From: Pachyseris speciosa
Taxonomy: Eukaryota > Cnidaria > Anthozoa > Scleractinia > Pachyseridae
NCBI GenBank assembly: GCA_016490735.1
Contig: JAEMWC010000093.1
Coordinates: 413,501-477,500, forward strand
Direction of reading: 5' to 3'
DNA: 64,000 nt
In this document: one piece after another, positions 1 to 11,100 of the stretch
Layout: each line of letters opens with the position of its first letter
Position numbering within the stretch: position 1 is the stretch's first letter
Position numbers and translations under genes: made by a program
Notes under the pieces: model-generated
What the model saw: only the letters and a program-made list of their open reading frames with translations
Told to the model about the DNA's origin: nothing
Databases searched by the model: none

Positions 1-472
1 ACTGATTAATCCAAGGAGGCTAACATAACTGTTGTTAGTAAAAAGCAAACTCAGCTTTCAGTTAAGGGGGCCTTATACCTGGATGTTAATGAAATAAGAA
101 GTGATTTGATGAAAACATTATAAAGGGAAAATAAGGCACACACAAACACTCAGTCACTCCACTACAACGCGGGTGCATGTCAGGTTGAGGGCGGACTGTT
201 TGGTGTTCGTCCATTAATTTTTAACCTCCAAATTCAATTTTTAATCACCTTAAAATCTTCATTTTTCTCACTTTCCCTTGAAATCACTCTCCCCTCCCAC
301 CTTCTGTTCTTGCTTCACAAACACTCTAAAAATCACCCGAAAATTCGGGGATATTTATGGGATTATGTGCTACAAACTATGAAGGGTTTTTTGGATGGCA
401 TGAAATCTCGAGAAGATAATAACGGTAAAAGGTAAGAAAGTGGCAAAAAAGTAGCATTCAGGTATATTGCCC
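1..472. other. Intergenic, nothing recognised
   Basis: AT-rich sequence without a convincing exon, RNA gene or repeat end. It ends where a TTAA-flanked MITE begins. Confidence 0.5.
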
Positions 473-862
473 TTAAAGGAGCACTGTCACCGGGATTTTT
501 GCTGTTTTTGGTTCAATTCTGCCAAAATTACTGCCTTTTACCTGTTGTCGTGCAAAAAATGCTCCTACAGAATCAGCAAGATGAATTCCAATGAAATTTT
601 AGCAGGAAGAGCTAACTATAATAATTTTTTGGTGATTTTTCAATGCATAGCATGAAATTTTGAAAAAACTGGCAAGTTTTTTCAAATTTCAATCCATTTC
701 CATCCTCGTCATCTTACATGGAATACAGAAGTTTATGGTGTCAATGCAGTACTACAGTCTTTGGCAGCAAAACTAAACAATTATTTTAAGGTTTCCACTG
801 ATGCATTGGCAGTTTTAAGCTTTTTAAAGTGATGGTACAATAGCGTGACACTGCCCCTTTAA
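473..862 (-). mobile_element. TTAA-flanked MITE, family 1 copy A
   Basis: About 390 bp bounded by TTAAAGGAGCACTGTCAC at the left and GTGACACTGCCCCTTTAA at the right, so the ends are inverted repeats and each includes TTAA. The same element lies in the opposite orientation at 9038-9402, with near-identical interior. TTAA targets are typical of the piggyBac and Kolobok superfamilies; no transposase is encoded, so it is non-autonomous. Confidence 0.8.
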
Positions 863-1111
863 GTTACTATTGCTCTCTATGATGACGCTTGCATTGGAAA
901 TTCTCTTTTGATTAATATCTACACTGATATCTATTAATAATTCTTATGCAATTGTTACCACCATGGGAAATTGTCAAGTCAGACACACCAATTTAGACTG
1001 AAAACAAACCGTCAGTTCAAACCAGGCTTCATGGAAAACCTGATACAAAAAATAAACTCGATAAAAAAAACAGTGTTATTTTTTCATATGAGCTCCAATG
1101 TCACATGAAGT
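863..1111. other. Intergenic, nothing recognised
   Basis: No exon-like or repeat structure seen between the TTAA MITE and the 8-bp-TSD MITE. Confidence 0.4.
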
Positions 1112-1119
1112 CTCAAAGA

Positions 1120-1516
1120 CCCGAGCGGGTACTCCCAGAAATTTGGGTGGGGGTGTGCGGCCCGCTTCCTGAAACCCTTACCCTATTTCAGACCAAAATC
1201 TGCAATTTTCCCTACCCTATCATTGTTCAGACCTGACCAAAATTTGATACCCTATTTCAGACCCAGTTGGCTTAAACATAATTAAAAGACAAAAAAGAAG
1301 GGCTTTTGTTGATGGTCTTATCGCCTAATGATGAAGAAGTAGCTTCTTCTAAAAAACATACTCAATTCAAGACTAGATTGCACAAACCATACCCTATTTC
1401 AGACCAAAATGATCAAAATTGATACCCTATTTCAGACCAAAACGGCTAAAAAACCATACCCTTTGGGGCCGCACATACCTATATGGCCCAAATAGGGGAG
1501 TACCCCCTCCACCGGG
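1120..1516. mobile_element. MITE with 8-bp target duplication
   Basis: A 397-bp element flanked by the direct repeat CTCAAAGA (1112-1119 and 1517-1524). Imperfect terminal inverted repeats share the core GGGTACTCCC. The interior repeats phrases such as CCCTATTTCAGACC four times. An 8-bp duplication is typical of hAT-like elements. A partial relative lies near 12285 and a related type at 48666-48975. Confidence 0.75.
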
Positions 1517-1821
1517 CTCAAAGACACACGCTTGCAAATGAGTTGTGCTGTTCTAAGGTGCCCATCAGTGATTCAACGGCGGCCATAGTTTCAGCAAACA
1601 CAGCGAGGTCGGCTTTGAACGATCCGTCAACATCTGCTGCAGCCAGTACGATGACTCTTCCAATACGCCACAAAGGGACTGTTAACAGTCTAACCGGGCG
1701 AGATATGTCCAGGATTGAGAGCGTTAGCAAAAATTTGTTAGCAATCCTCTTTAACAATTTTAACAAGGATTTTATCTGCAGCGACAAAATGCTTATTAGT
1801 AAGATTGAATCGCAAGTATAG
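1483..1821 (+). other. Unrecognised open frame beside repeat arm
   Basis: An open frame of 112 codons overlaps the right end of the MITE and the left inverted-repeat arm of the minisatellite block. The opposite strand is open for 89 codons over the same stretch. Nothing in it matches a family known to me; the frame may be a by-product of repeat sequence. It is listed because it is the only non-repetitive-looking stretch between 1.5 and 1.9 kb. Confidence 0.15.
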
Positions 1822-2672
1822 CGGCAAGATCTACAAATTTCGCGTTTCGGTGGGCACGCGCTTTTAGAACGAAGAATATAGTATGTTTGCAGTGTTGACA
1901 GGCGTCACGCTATTTACGCGAACTAATAGTCACTACGGCCATCGATTTGGAGATATGCTCACGATGCGATAAAACATTTGTTATTCTTGCGATCTTTGCG
2001 ATTCTTGCAAACAAGGATTTTCTCGTTGCAGACAAAATCCTGGTTACTTTTGCGATTTTTGCTAAATTCTTGGCTTTTCCGAGACACTCCTTGCCTTTGT
2101 CACTTTGTTCTTACAACAAGCACTTATACTCGTATATAAAAGTATTTATGGTCAAGCACCGAATTACATTCGTGAAATGTTTACCCTGCGAGGGAACAGG
2201 TACAGCTTACGGGGCCATCTCAAGGTTGTTCTTCCAAGGCCAACAACGTATTATATGCAGCATTCTTTCATGTACCAGGCCGGAAAACAATGGAAAAATT
2301 TACCAGACAATATAAGGACATCAGAATCACTTTCTTTATTTGGAAGAAACCTACAACAGATACAATTATCATCTTCTTATGACTGCAGCTGTGATTTTTG
2401 TAAATAGACGGCCTAATTACCCATGTTTTCTCTTTTATATATATATATATTTATTCAGTATTGTCTTAATTTATCTAATTAACTATTTAATTAGGTAATC
2501 GATTCTTTCTATTTTATCATATTTATTATTTCTTCTTATTATTATTATTTTATTTTATTTTTTTATCTGTATATTTATATAAGATATCACATTGTAATTC
2601 TTAATTCATTTTCTATGGCACATTTGTACTTAAACGAGCATGCGCTCATGTGCGATATGTGGATAAATAAAA

Positions 2673-2722
<50 letters not shown>

Positions 2723-3646
2723 GCGATATTTGCGATTCTTTGTAACATGATTTTGTCGTTGCAGATAAAATCCTTGTTACTTTTGCGAGTTTTGCGAAAT
2801 TCGTGGCTTTTCCAGGACACTCCTTGCCTTTGCCACTTTGTCCTTACTTTCGTTTGCGAAATTTGTTATTCTTGCGATATTTGCGATTTTTGTGAACGAC
2901 CTTTTTGGCAGTTGCAGGAAAATTCCTTGTTACTTTTGCTATCGAGATTTGCTAGCAAACGAATAGAACGAGGAGAAAGTGACAAAGGCACGGAGGGCCC
3001 TCGAAAAACCACGAATTTCGCAAAAATCGCAAAAGTAACAAGGATTTTGTCTGCAAAGAGAAAATCTTTGTTAGCAAGCCGTTGCAGATAAAATCCTTGT
3101 TATTTACTTTTGCGATTTTTTCGAAATTCGTGGCTTTCCAGGACACTTCTTGTCTTTGTCACTTTGTCCTTACGTTCTTTGCGAAATTTGTCATTCTTGC
3201 GATATTTGCGATTCTTGCTGACATGCATTGTATCGTTGCAGATAAAATCTTTGTTATTTTTGCGATTTTTGCGAAATTCGTGGTTTTTCCAGGATGCTCC
3301 TTGCCTTTGTCACTTTGTTCTTTGTTATTCTTGCGATATTTGCGATTCTTGCTAACAAGGATGTTCTCGTTTGCTCCTTTGCCAAATACGTTATTCTTGC
3401 AATGTTTGCGATTCTTGCTAACAAGGATGTTCTCGTTTGCTCCTTTGCCAAATTTGTTATTTTTGTGATATTTGCGATTCTTGCTAACAAGGATGTTCTC
3501 GTTTGCTCCTTTGCCAAATTTGTTATTCTTGTGTTATTTGCGATTTTTGTTAACGATTTTTTTTGGCAGTTGCAGGAAAATTCCTTGTTACTTTTGCTAT
3601 CGAGATTTGCTAGCAAATTTTTGCTAACGCTCTCAATCCTGGACAT
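1704..3646. repeat. Minisatellite block flanked by inverted repeats
   Basis: Arms at 1704-1740 and 3610-3646 are inverted copies of one another (core GGATTGAGAGCGTTAGCAA). Between them the DNA repeats phrases like GCGATTCTTGCTAACAAGG; the clearest part, about 3345-3545, has three consecutive units of 66 bp differing by a few bases. Since 66 is a multiple of three, long open frames on both strands run through it without coding meaning. A LINE fragment splits the array at about 2105-2722. Confidence 0.75.
2105..2722 (+). mobile_element. 3' end of a CR1/L2-like LINE
   Basis: An open frame to 2407 encodes a reverse-transcriptase C-terminal tail of the kind seen in CR1/L2-clade elements: LVYKSIYGQAP, then a basic stretch, then GKQWKNLPDNIR before the stop. 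It is followed by an AT-rich 3' UTR and a terminal (TTAC)n run of about 12 units (2673-2722), a usual 3' tail for such elements. The 5' part of the element is absent, as expected for incomplete target-primed insertion. The insertion interrupts the minisatellite. Confidence 0.7.
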
Positions 3647-3709
3647 AAATGAACTGGGCGGCGGTCAAATAAACAATTTACCATCAGGGCCACTCAGTTG
3701 TCGGAGCAT

Positions 3710-4036
3710 TAAGCCGCGGCTACACGAGCGATTTTTTGCTCGCGCCGGTGATGCGATTTTTTCAAATTTTGTCGCGTCGCCAGCGCGCGATGAAAATCGC
3801 AAGTGTAGCCACCCTCGCACAGGTGATGCGACAGCTATAAAAATCGCAAGACAAAAGTCGCCAGAGTTGAAACTTTCGCGACAAAATCGCACAGATTGTT
3901 GGCCGTGTAGCGCGCGTCCTTCAATTTGTCACTCGTGTAGCACGTAGCCACCCTGGCGCGCTGGCGACGCGACAGAATTTGAAAAAAATCGCATCACCGG
4001 CGCGAGCAAAAAATCGCTCGTTGTGCCGCGGCTTTA
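3710..4036. mobile_element. MITE with long TIRs
   Basis: About 326 bp. The left end TTAAGCCGCGGC and right end GCCGCGGCTTTA start inverted repeats of about 80 bp, which include GAGCGATTTTTTGCTCGCGC on both arms. Internal GCGATTTT-type repeats. No coding capacity. Confidence 0.8.
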
Positions 4037-4792
4037 CTATAATGACTCGTATATGAATTAAAAGTACCTTTCTGAGGATGGTTTCTCCTAACAAAGAGGT
4101 ACTATATTTTGTTCAGTTTATAACTTAAGATGTAATTAAGGACTAATAATGCCAAAAAAGCTTTCAAATACGTAACAAAGTGAAGACAATTGGTTCGAAA
4201 TTGAACCTTAATCATCCTTAAAATTTATGGTTATCCAAATTTTCCTTTGGGATTGTAATGGCCCTCGCTGAGACTGCTTTATCCCATATATATAAACCGC
4301 GCAAAAAAAACTTTTTTTCGGAAGCACCATCCATAACAAACCCTATTTTCTCAGCCAATTCCGAGATGCGCAAGTCCAATTCCCAGGCAGCAGCCTCCAA
4401 AGTCTGGTTTTTAGTACTAATTTTAGAACGTTTTCACAAAAACTTTCAAAATGTTTATTTATATAACATCTGTGCTTCACAATTAATCGAACTTTTAACA
4501 ATGAGAGACACCGTTCTTAAGACCCAAAGCCTATGAACTTCTGTGAGTAGTGATAGACGCAAAATTCATAATTAAGAAAATCAACAAATGTACTTTATTC
4601 TCTGGGATCTTATCAACAAACAACACTGGCCAAACCCAGAGGGCGGGCAAATACACAATCAAAAGCTGCAACTTTGCAAGCCATGAGATACAACTGAGCC
4701 AAGAGCAAGACTTGCCTTCTACATAGACTAACTTATAGTCCCCAGTAACCCCAAAACGAAAGCCACAGGATTAGTAACAACTTAACTATAGC
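4037..4792. other. Intergenic, nothing recognised
   Basis: AT-rich spacer. Short open frames on both strands around 4218-4536 overlap each other and resemble no family known to me. Confidence 0.4.
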
Positions 4793-5038
4793 GGGTTTCA
4801 GTTGAGTGTCGGTAGTAATTCTCGTTTTCTCTGGTTTTGCCTTACATCACTCCGGCTCTGATTGGCTGACAAAACTCGCGTCACTTTCTCAACCAATAAG
4901 AAGCAACAGCAGAAGCAATCTCGACAGGCACTCACATTTTCCCGCGCTTTGTGCAGGTGACGCGTAATTCTCTCTCTGTTGGGATTGGTCAGAGGAATTA
5001 CTTGGGTTTTGTTTTCACGACAACCAACTGAAAACCCT
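4793..5038. mobile_element. Short MITE
   Basis: About 246 bp with inverted ends GGGTTTCAGTTGAGTGTCG and, reversed, GGGTTTTCAGTTGGTTGTCG. The interior has the ATTGG/CCAAT-bearing phrases also present in a degraded form near 16090-16215. Confidence 0.6.
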
Positions 5039-5179
5039 CAAAGCAATTATCCGAACCATACATGCATTCGTTGCTGCAATTCATATTAACGATGAATAAT
5101 ACCGAAAAATTAAAAAATGTGTAAGTCTAATAATTAACGCCTCTTTAGTTACTAAAAAAGCCTTACATCGTGACCTATT

Positions 5180-8100
5180 TCACTTGGTACACACTGCGCA
5201 TGTCAACTCCCAACCGTGGTTATAAGGTGGACAGCCTGAGAAATGGTCACAGTGTGGCTGCACTGGGAACAACAACGCGCCGTTATGATCGCTTTTACTT
5301 CCGGGAACCGACTGGGGATCGTGATCAACACAAATAAAATCACGTGACATTGTGTGATCGTAATGTTCAGTCATCAAGTACCCATGATACTCTTGGGTCC
5401 AGCCATAAGGACAGTCATTCCTTGCGGGTCTCATTATCTGAGTGCCACGTGATTGGACATAGCACACGACACAAGGTGCATCATGGTCGTGGACATTCTT
5501 ACTGAAAGGATTGAACGTGTTCACTTCATACTCGGCGCCATAAATGGCTCCAGTGCTTTCAAACGTGTCCGAGTGTTTGGGTCCATATATGGGTTTTTCT
5601 GGCAGGCAGATGTAGTCTCCTCCGCCTCCATTGTGACCGTAATACCCTCCTGCTATGAGACCTGAGGAGAAGCACAGTAAAAAGATACAATGAGTCATCA
5701 GATAGCCTTCCCAGCAAGCATTTCCGTCGCCTTTTTTGGAGAAGGGAGTGACTTTTTTTGTTATTGACCGCGCTTAAAGCGAGATAAGATTGTTCTGCTG
5801 TTAGCAAACTTGGTTCCGTTGGTCCTGATCATAATTGATCGTTAACATGGAGATCAAACAAAGTAAATCCAGTTAAAGCCATAGCATAAAAAAGCTTCTA
5901 ACGTTCCCTTTCTTACCTGAATTCTTAAAATTACATGAACATCAGTTTTCGTCTAGGGTGATATAGTTTATCTGTGATCCTAGCTCGTATTACTTTGTTC
6001 ATGTACTCATTCTCGGATGAGATACTCACCTGTGTACACAACCTGAGCATCTCCACTGCAATTTATGTGCCCCCAGCGGACGTACGTAACTCCAGACAGC
6101 CCCTGTCCATCGTGTCCCCTGGGCCCTGGAGGTCCAGGGGGTCCCATTGCGCCTGCCTTCCCATTATGACCGGGACTGCCTGAAAAATAAAATTTTATTG
6201 TTGTTGTTGTTGTGTGCTGATTTGTCGTCTATTTTAATTCTACGTCTGTAGTGACAATATCATAGCGCTGTCGATGAAGAACATTTAAATATAACATTTT
6301 ATATAGGCAACTCCACTTAGCACAGGTCAAATAACATACAAACGAGTACGAATGAGACACGATGCTTATACACTTGTTTGTAACATCGGTTTGGCTGTTA
6401 TTTGTTATTTAAAGACGACTCCGGTCTGTCCTCACAAGCGCTAGCGATGCTTATGGATCAGCGCGCCGGACCTGTGGAAGAAACTCTTCATCGGCGATAC
6501 TATCACACACCCAAACATCTAATAGGTTATAAGTACCATGTCTGCAAAATGATTTATCGTACAGTCGTTCCAAAGAGAATGGCAAGAGACAAAAGATCGC
6601 GAGAAAAAAGAGAAATCGAACTAAGCAGAGATGTAATCAACAAATAGTTGTAGAAGATACCTCTAGGTCCGGGGACACCGTCACGCCCATCACGACCTGT
6701 AGAAGGAACAGAAATACAGGTGAGTAGCCCATAGTATAGACTGCAAAACAGTCGTGTTTTCTCCGTTTTTTCTTTCATACGAATGCCCGTGCATGGTATT
6801 CGCGCAAAATGGCTAGAGCGAGTGAGGAATCCACGCTTTCAGCGCTTGACGCCTTTCCAGAGATTTAAGAGAAACATGAAGAGAAAATAATGACTGTTGC
6901 ACTAAGTCTACCCAAACTATCAAGAACCTGAAGAGGATTTAGTACACCAAGGCATCCAAATAGTGTGTTTCAAGGTTCCAGAGAGATACACAGTGGAGCA
7001 TTAGAGTATCCGCCTGTGTGACTTGACTCATCGTGAGCAACCACTTTTCCAAAATACACAGTTTTTTTCCAGGAAGACTAGTATTTCAAGAGAAGTTTCT
7101 CTTGTAAACAAGAAAGAGCCAATATCACCAATTTTTAGCACCATTTTGAAAATTTTTATTAATGGAAGCTTTCAGTAAATGGTTCGTTTCTATTAACAAT
7201 CACTGTAGTTGTACTCAGGTATCAGTATTAATTATCTTTGGAGTCGAATGCCTGAGATGAAAGGAGATAGCGACTAGAATTGTATCCTCCTTGTAGGGGT
7301 AACATTGCTTGAAAATCAAGAAAATATTGTCTTGGTGTGTACTTAACTTCAAAAGTTTGCAAGATTCATTCGAGAGCGCTCCAGTAGGCGCCTTAATAAG
7401 CATTTTTAATCGAAACCTCTTTAAACTCTTCTATTAAATGGTTAGAATATTTCTTGAGAGAGAGCTTAGCAGCTTATGCGACAAATGCATTCACAAATTC
7501 TTCACTGCAGAGCTCTGTTTTTCTTTGAGAAAAAGCATGTATGTGCCTCTAACCTGGTAGTCCTGTTCCTGGCGATCCTGGTGTTCCTGATTTCCCAGGT
7601 GGTCCAGGGGGTCCCAAGGGGCCATCTCTCCCATCCCGTCCTACATACAACGATGAAAGCGCTGTCAGTGTGTTGCCGTGCGGTGGCCAAGAATCAATGC
7701 TTACTAAAGATGAACGATCAAAAATATGGAAACACACGCACAGGGTAGCCAGTCAGATAGTCGTCTGCATGATACTGAGGGACACGACGAAGTTCACGAC
7801 GACGACGTCCATTGACCGGGAAAGGACTGGAACGACAACGTCAGTTTCGACGGGAGAAAAGAAACTTAAATAACCTAGCCTGCGTAGCTGGTGGTATTGG
7901 AGGAGCTTGGAGTAAAGAGCCGCTAAAAGCGACAGGCCATCTATTACTTTCCTCGCGCTTTCATTCGAGGAAAAACGAGGTACAAACACGTGGTACAAAT
8001 ATTGTCTGACAACAGTCGTCGATTTGATTTAAATCTTCCGAATTTTTTTTTCCGGCGGCGGAAAATAAAGAACAGAAATTTCTTTTTTCTAGGTAGTTAC

Positions 8101-11100
8101 TTTTTGCTTAATCAAATCACAGGATAACTGCTTGCATTTATCACTTAAACATTCCGCGAGAGGTCATAAGATTAATAATCGTCTTTCCACTTGCTATGTT
8201 GTGTCAGGAAAAAGTGCCTTTGGCTGCAAGATCGTGCTTAAATTTTCACATATACGCTCAGTTTGGACTCTCGACTAACTATATCCTTTTCCGGACGATC
8301 TTTCGCGGCGGACTCTGGCATTTTATTCCGATATGCCAACCGCCTGAAGGGGTTTGTTTATTAAATATTTGAACTAAAAACTTAGCGTCGATGTGGATGA
8401 AGAAGACCATTGGCAATCGGGATCATCAAATCGAGCTTTCTTGTTCTCTGTAATACCCAAAGAAGCACGTGAGAATTTTAAAAACAGGCAGTCAGTGATA
8501 CGATAACTGAAAACCTTATGAGAAAGCTACAGTGTAAGTTTGCTTTATAATATCGTTTGAGATCGTCGTAGATATAATGGTAGTGACTTTTTTTGGCGGG
8601 AGTGGGGGAGGGGGGTATCTTTTTAGTGGAGCATAAGTTTAACTTTCGCGAGAGTAACAAAATATAGTGAACAAACCTCGGTATGATTCTTTTCTTTGTA
8701 ATTCATTGCTCGGAGAGGATTTGTTGTCCTTGAGAGCCCTAAGGATAGAAATCATAATATGAACCCTTACCTTTGCTTAACAATTCCCTCCCCCCACCTC
8801 CAGCAATTAACCCAAATAACCAGATCGTATAAGGATCAACCCCCTGATGATGGGAGAAAAAATGTTTCTCCAGTTACATTAAATAGATTCCAAGGAAAAT
8901 CCTCCTGTCACAATGCTGAAAGGCCTAAAGGCGTTCTATGTTATCTGTTCTCCTGGGTACTAATCGATTCAAACTACATCAAAAAGACTACCCAAGTCAA
9001 TACTCAGTATTCTGTAAACCGCGCCCACTCAGGCATCTTAAAGGGGCAGTGTCACGCTATTGTACTATCATTTTAAAAAGCTTAAAACTGCCAATGCATC
9101 AGTGCAAACCTTAAAATAATGGTCTTGTTTTGCTGCTAAAGACTGTAGTACTGCATTGACATAACAAACTCCTGTATTTCATCAAAGATGAACGAGGATG
9201 GAAATGGTCAAAATTTCAAGCTATGCGTTGAAAAATCACCAAAAAAAAACCTATTATGGTTAGCTCTCCCTGCTAAAATTTCATTGGAATTCAGCTTGCT
9301 GATTCTGTAGGAGCAATTTTTGCACGATAACAAGTAAAAGGCAGTAATTTTGGCAGAACTGAGCCAAAAACAGCAAAAATTCCGGTGACAGTGCTCCTTT
9401 AAGGCATGGTTTGTTGTCTAATTTGCATAAAATCCGAAAACTATAATTACATTGCGAGGACTTAACGAAAACTCTTCAAACTTGGCAGTGACATAAAACT
9501 TGAGGACCTGAACTGATTTGTTGCTTCTAAGGGACAAGCACTTCAGTCACGTGACTTTTAAATAGATATTCTTGGTGGAATATCTTCTAAGCAAAATGGG
9601 GAAGACAAAACGAAATCGAATTAAATCTTCTTTGGCGTCACAAGTTTGCATTTCAAGTGCTTGAAATGGATTAGCCTTGACTGCGTGTCCACATTAAATA
9701 ACAGTCTTGCAATTAAGGGAAACAGGCCACATGACATTAGAAATGACTTAATAACTTGTTATAGGTTGTGTTTTCACTAGGACAATTTTAGCTAGATAAA
9801 GTCAGAAAAGTCCGGAAATACAGTGAAAACACTTCGTCTAGTGTTTAGCGAGTTAACAATGCCAACTGTTTTCACAAGGAAAAACAACGGTTTTTCTCGC
9901 CTTTACGACAGGAAACTCACGCAGAGTTATACTACCTCGCAAGATGGTTTAACTTGTCCCGACAAATACCGCAGCCAATAGCATCGCGTGTAGTGACAGA
10001 TGCCTGCCAAACAATCTGGCAAAATTATTTTCCAGACGCTCGCCTCGTGGTTCTTGCGAAACAAAACCTTGTATGCTTGTAAACATGGCTGACGAATTTC
10101 AAAAACACTTCCCAATTCTTTTCGCCGTTCTGGACCCGTTGGATGCTCAGATCCCTCGTCCAGGGCCTTATCTGTTTCACAGCTTCGGCATACAGAATCA
10201 ATTCCCGCATTACGAGCAACCAGCAGTTCTTCGGCCTCGATCTTAGGAAATTTGATAAAATCGTTCGCTCTTCGCAACAAGGCAGTGCAGAATTCGTCCT
10301 TTACATCCATAGCAGTACATCGACCGATTCCAAATGTTAGCCCGACGGTTCTATATATGAATTCCCAGTAGCTAATCTCCAAAGAGCAACGACAACCCGC
10401 TTCTCTACGGAGATAGCTTGCCGAAGAATTGTGTTCTGTCGTACCAGCTCAGGGCCAACGAGTCCACAGATGTGTTCAAAAGTATCTCTGCTCACTCTGA
10501 AGTGCTCGCTTCACAGATGATCTTGGTAACGATTTACAACGAGCTGTTCGAACCAAAACTGCGGCCTTGGATAGACCCGCATGGTCTTCGGCGATGTATG
10601 TTTTGGCGTTCAATTGCCAGGATTTAATACAACATTCTGTCGCATCCTCCGCATCTGCCGAGACATTAATCGCATCCTCTGAACGAAACTCCTTCTCTTT
10701 CGCAAAAATATAGCGAGAATCAGTACTAGTGAACTCATTAAAAGCGCTTCCTCTCCCGCCATTTTTGAAAGTTGCGCGGATTTGTAATTTGAATCTTCCG
10801 AGTTATTAGTGGCTTAAAATTTCCCAGTAAAAACAGATGTCATGTTTAACTAGCTGATGTCGGTCTGTAAACAAACACCTAGGAAGAATGTTCAGCTAGT
10901 TAATCGGCCTAGTGAAAACACAGCCTACTAGTGACAACAAGAGGAAATCCTATACCTTATTTTCTTGAATAAGCGCCCGGACGCTTATATAAAATTTCGG
11001 CCAAAAAAAGGGAGATGGTTATTCGAAGGGTGGTGCTTAATCAATGGGGGCAATTACAGTCTTTAGTTTTTCTTTCAACGAATTGTAACTTTATTTTCAA

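Noticed and set aside
1950..3610. CRISPR-like array
   Set aside because: The repeats are contiguous 66-bp units without unique spacers, in an animal genome; it is a minisatellite.
3294..3947. 217-codon open frame
   Set aside because: It runs along the 66-bp minisatellite, where the unit length is a multiple of three, and on into a MITE; no domain and no splice structure.
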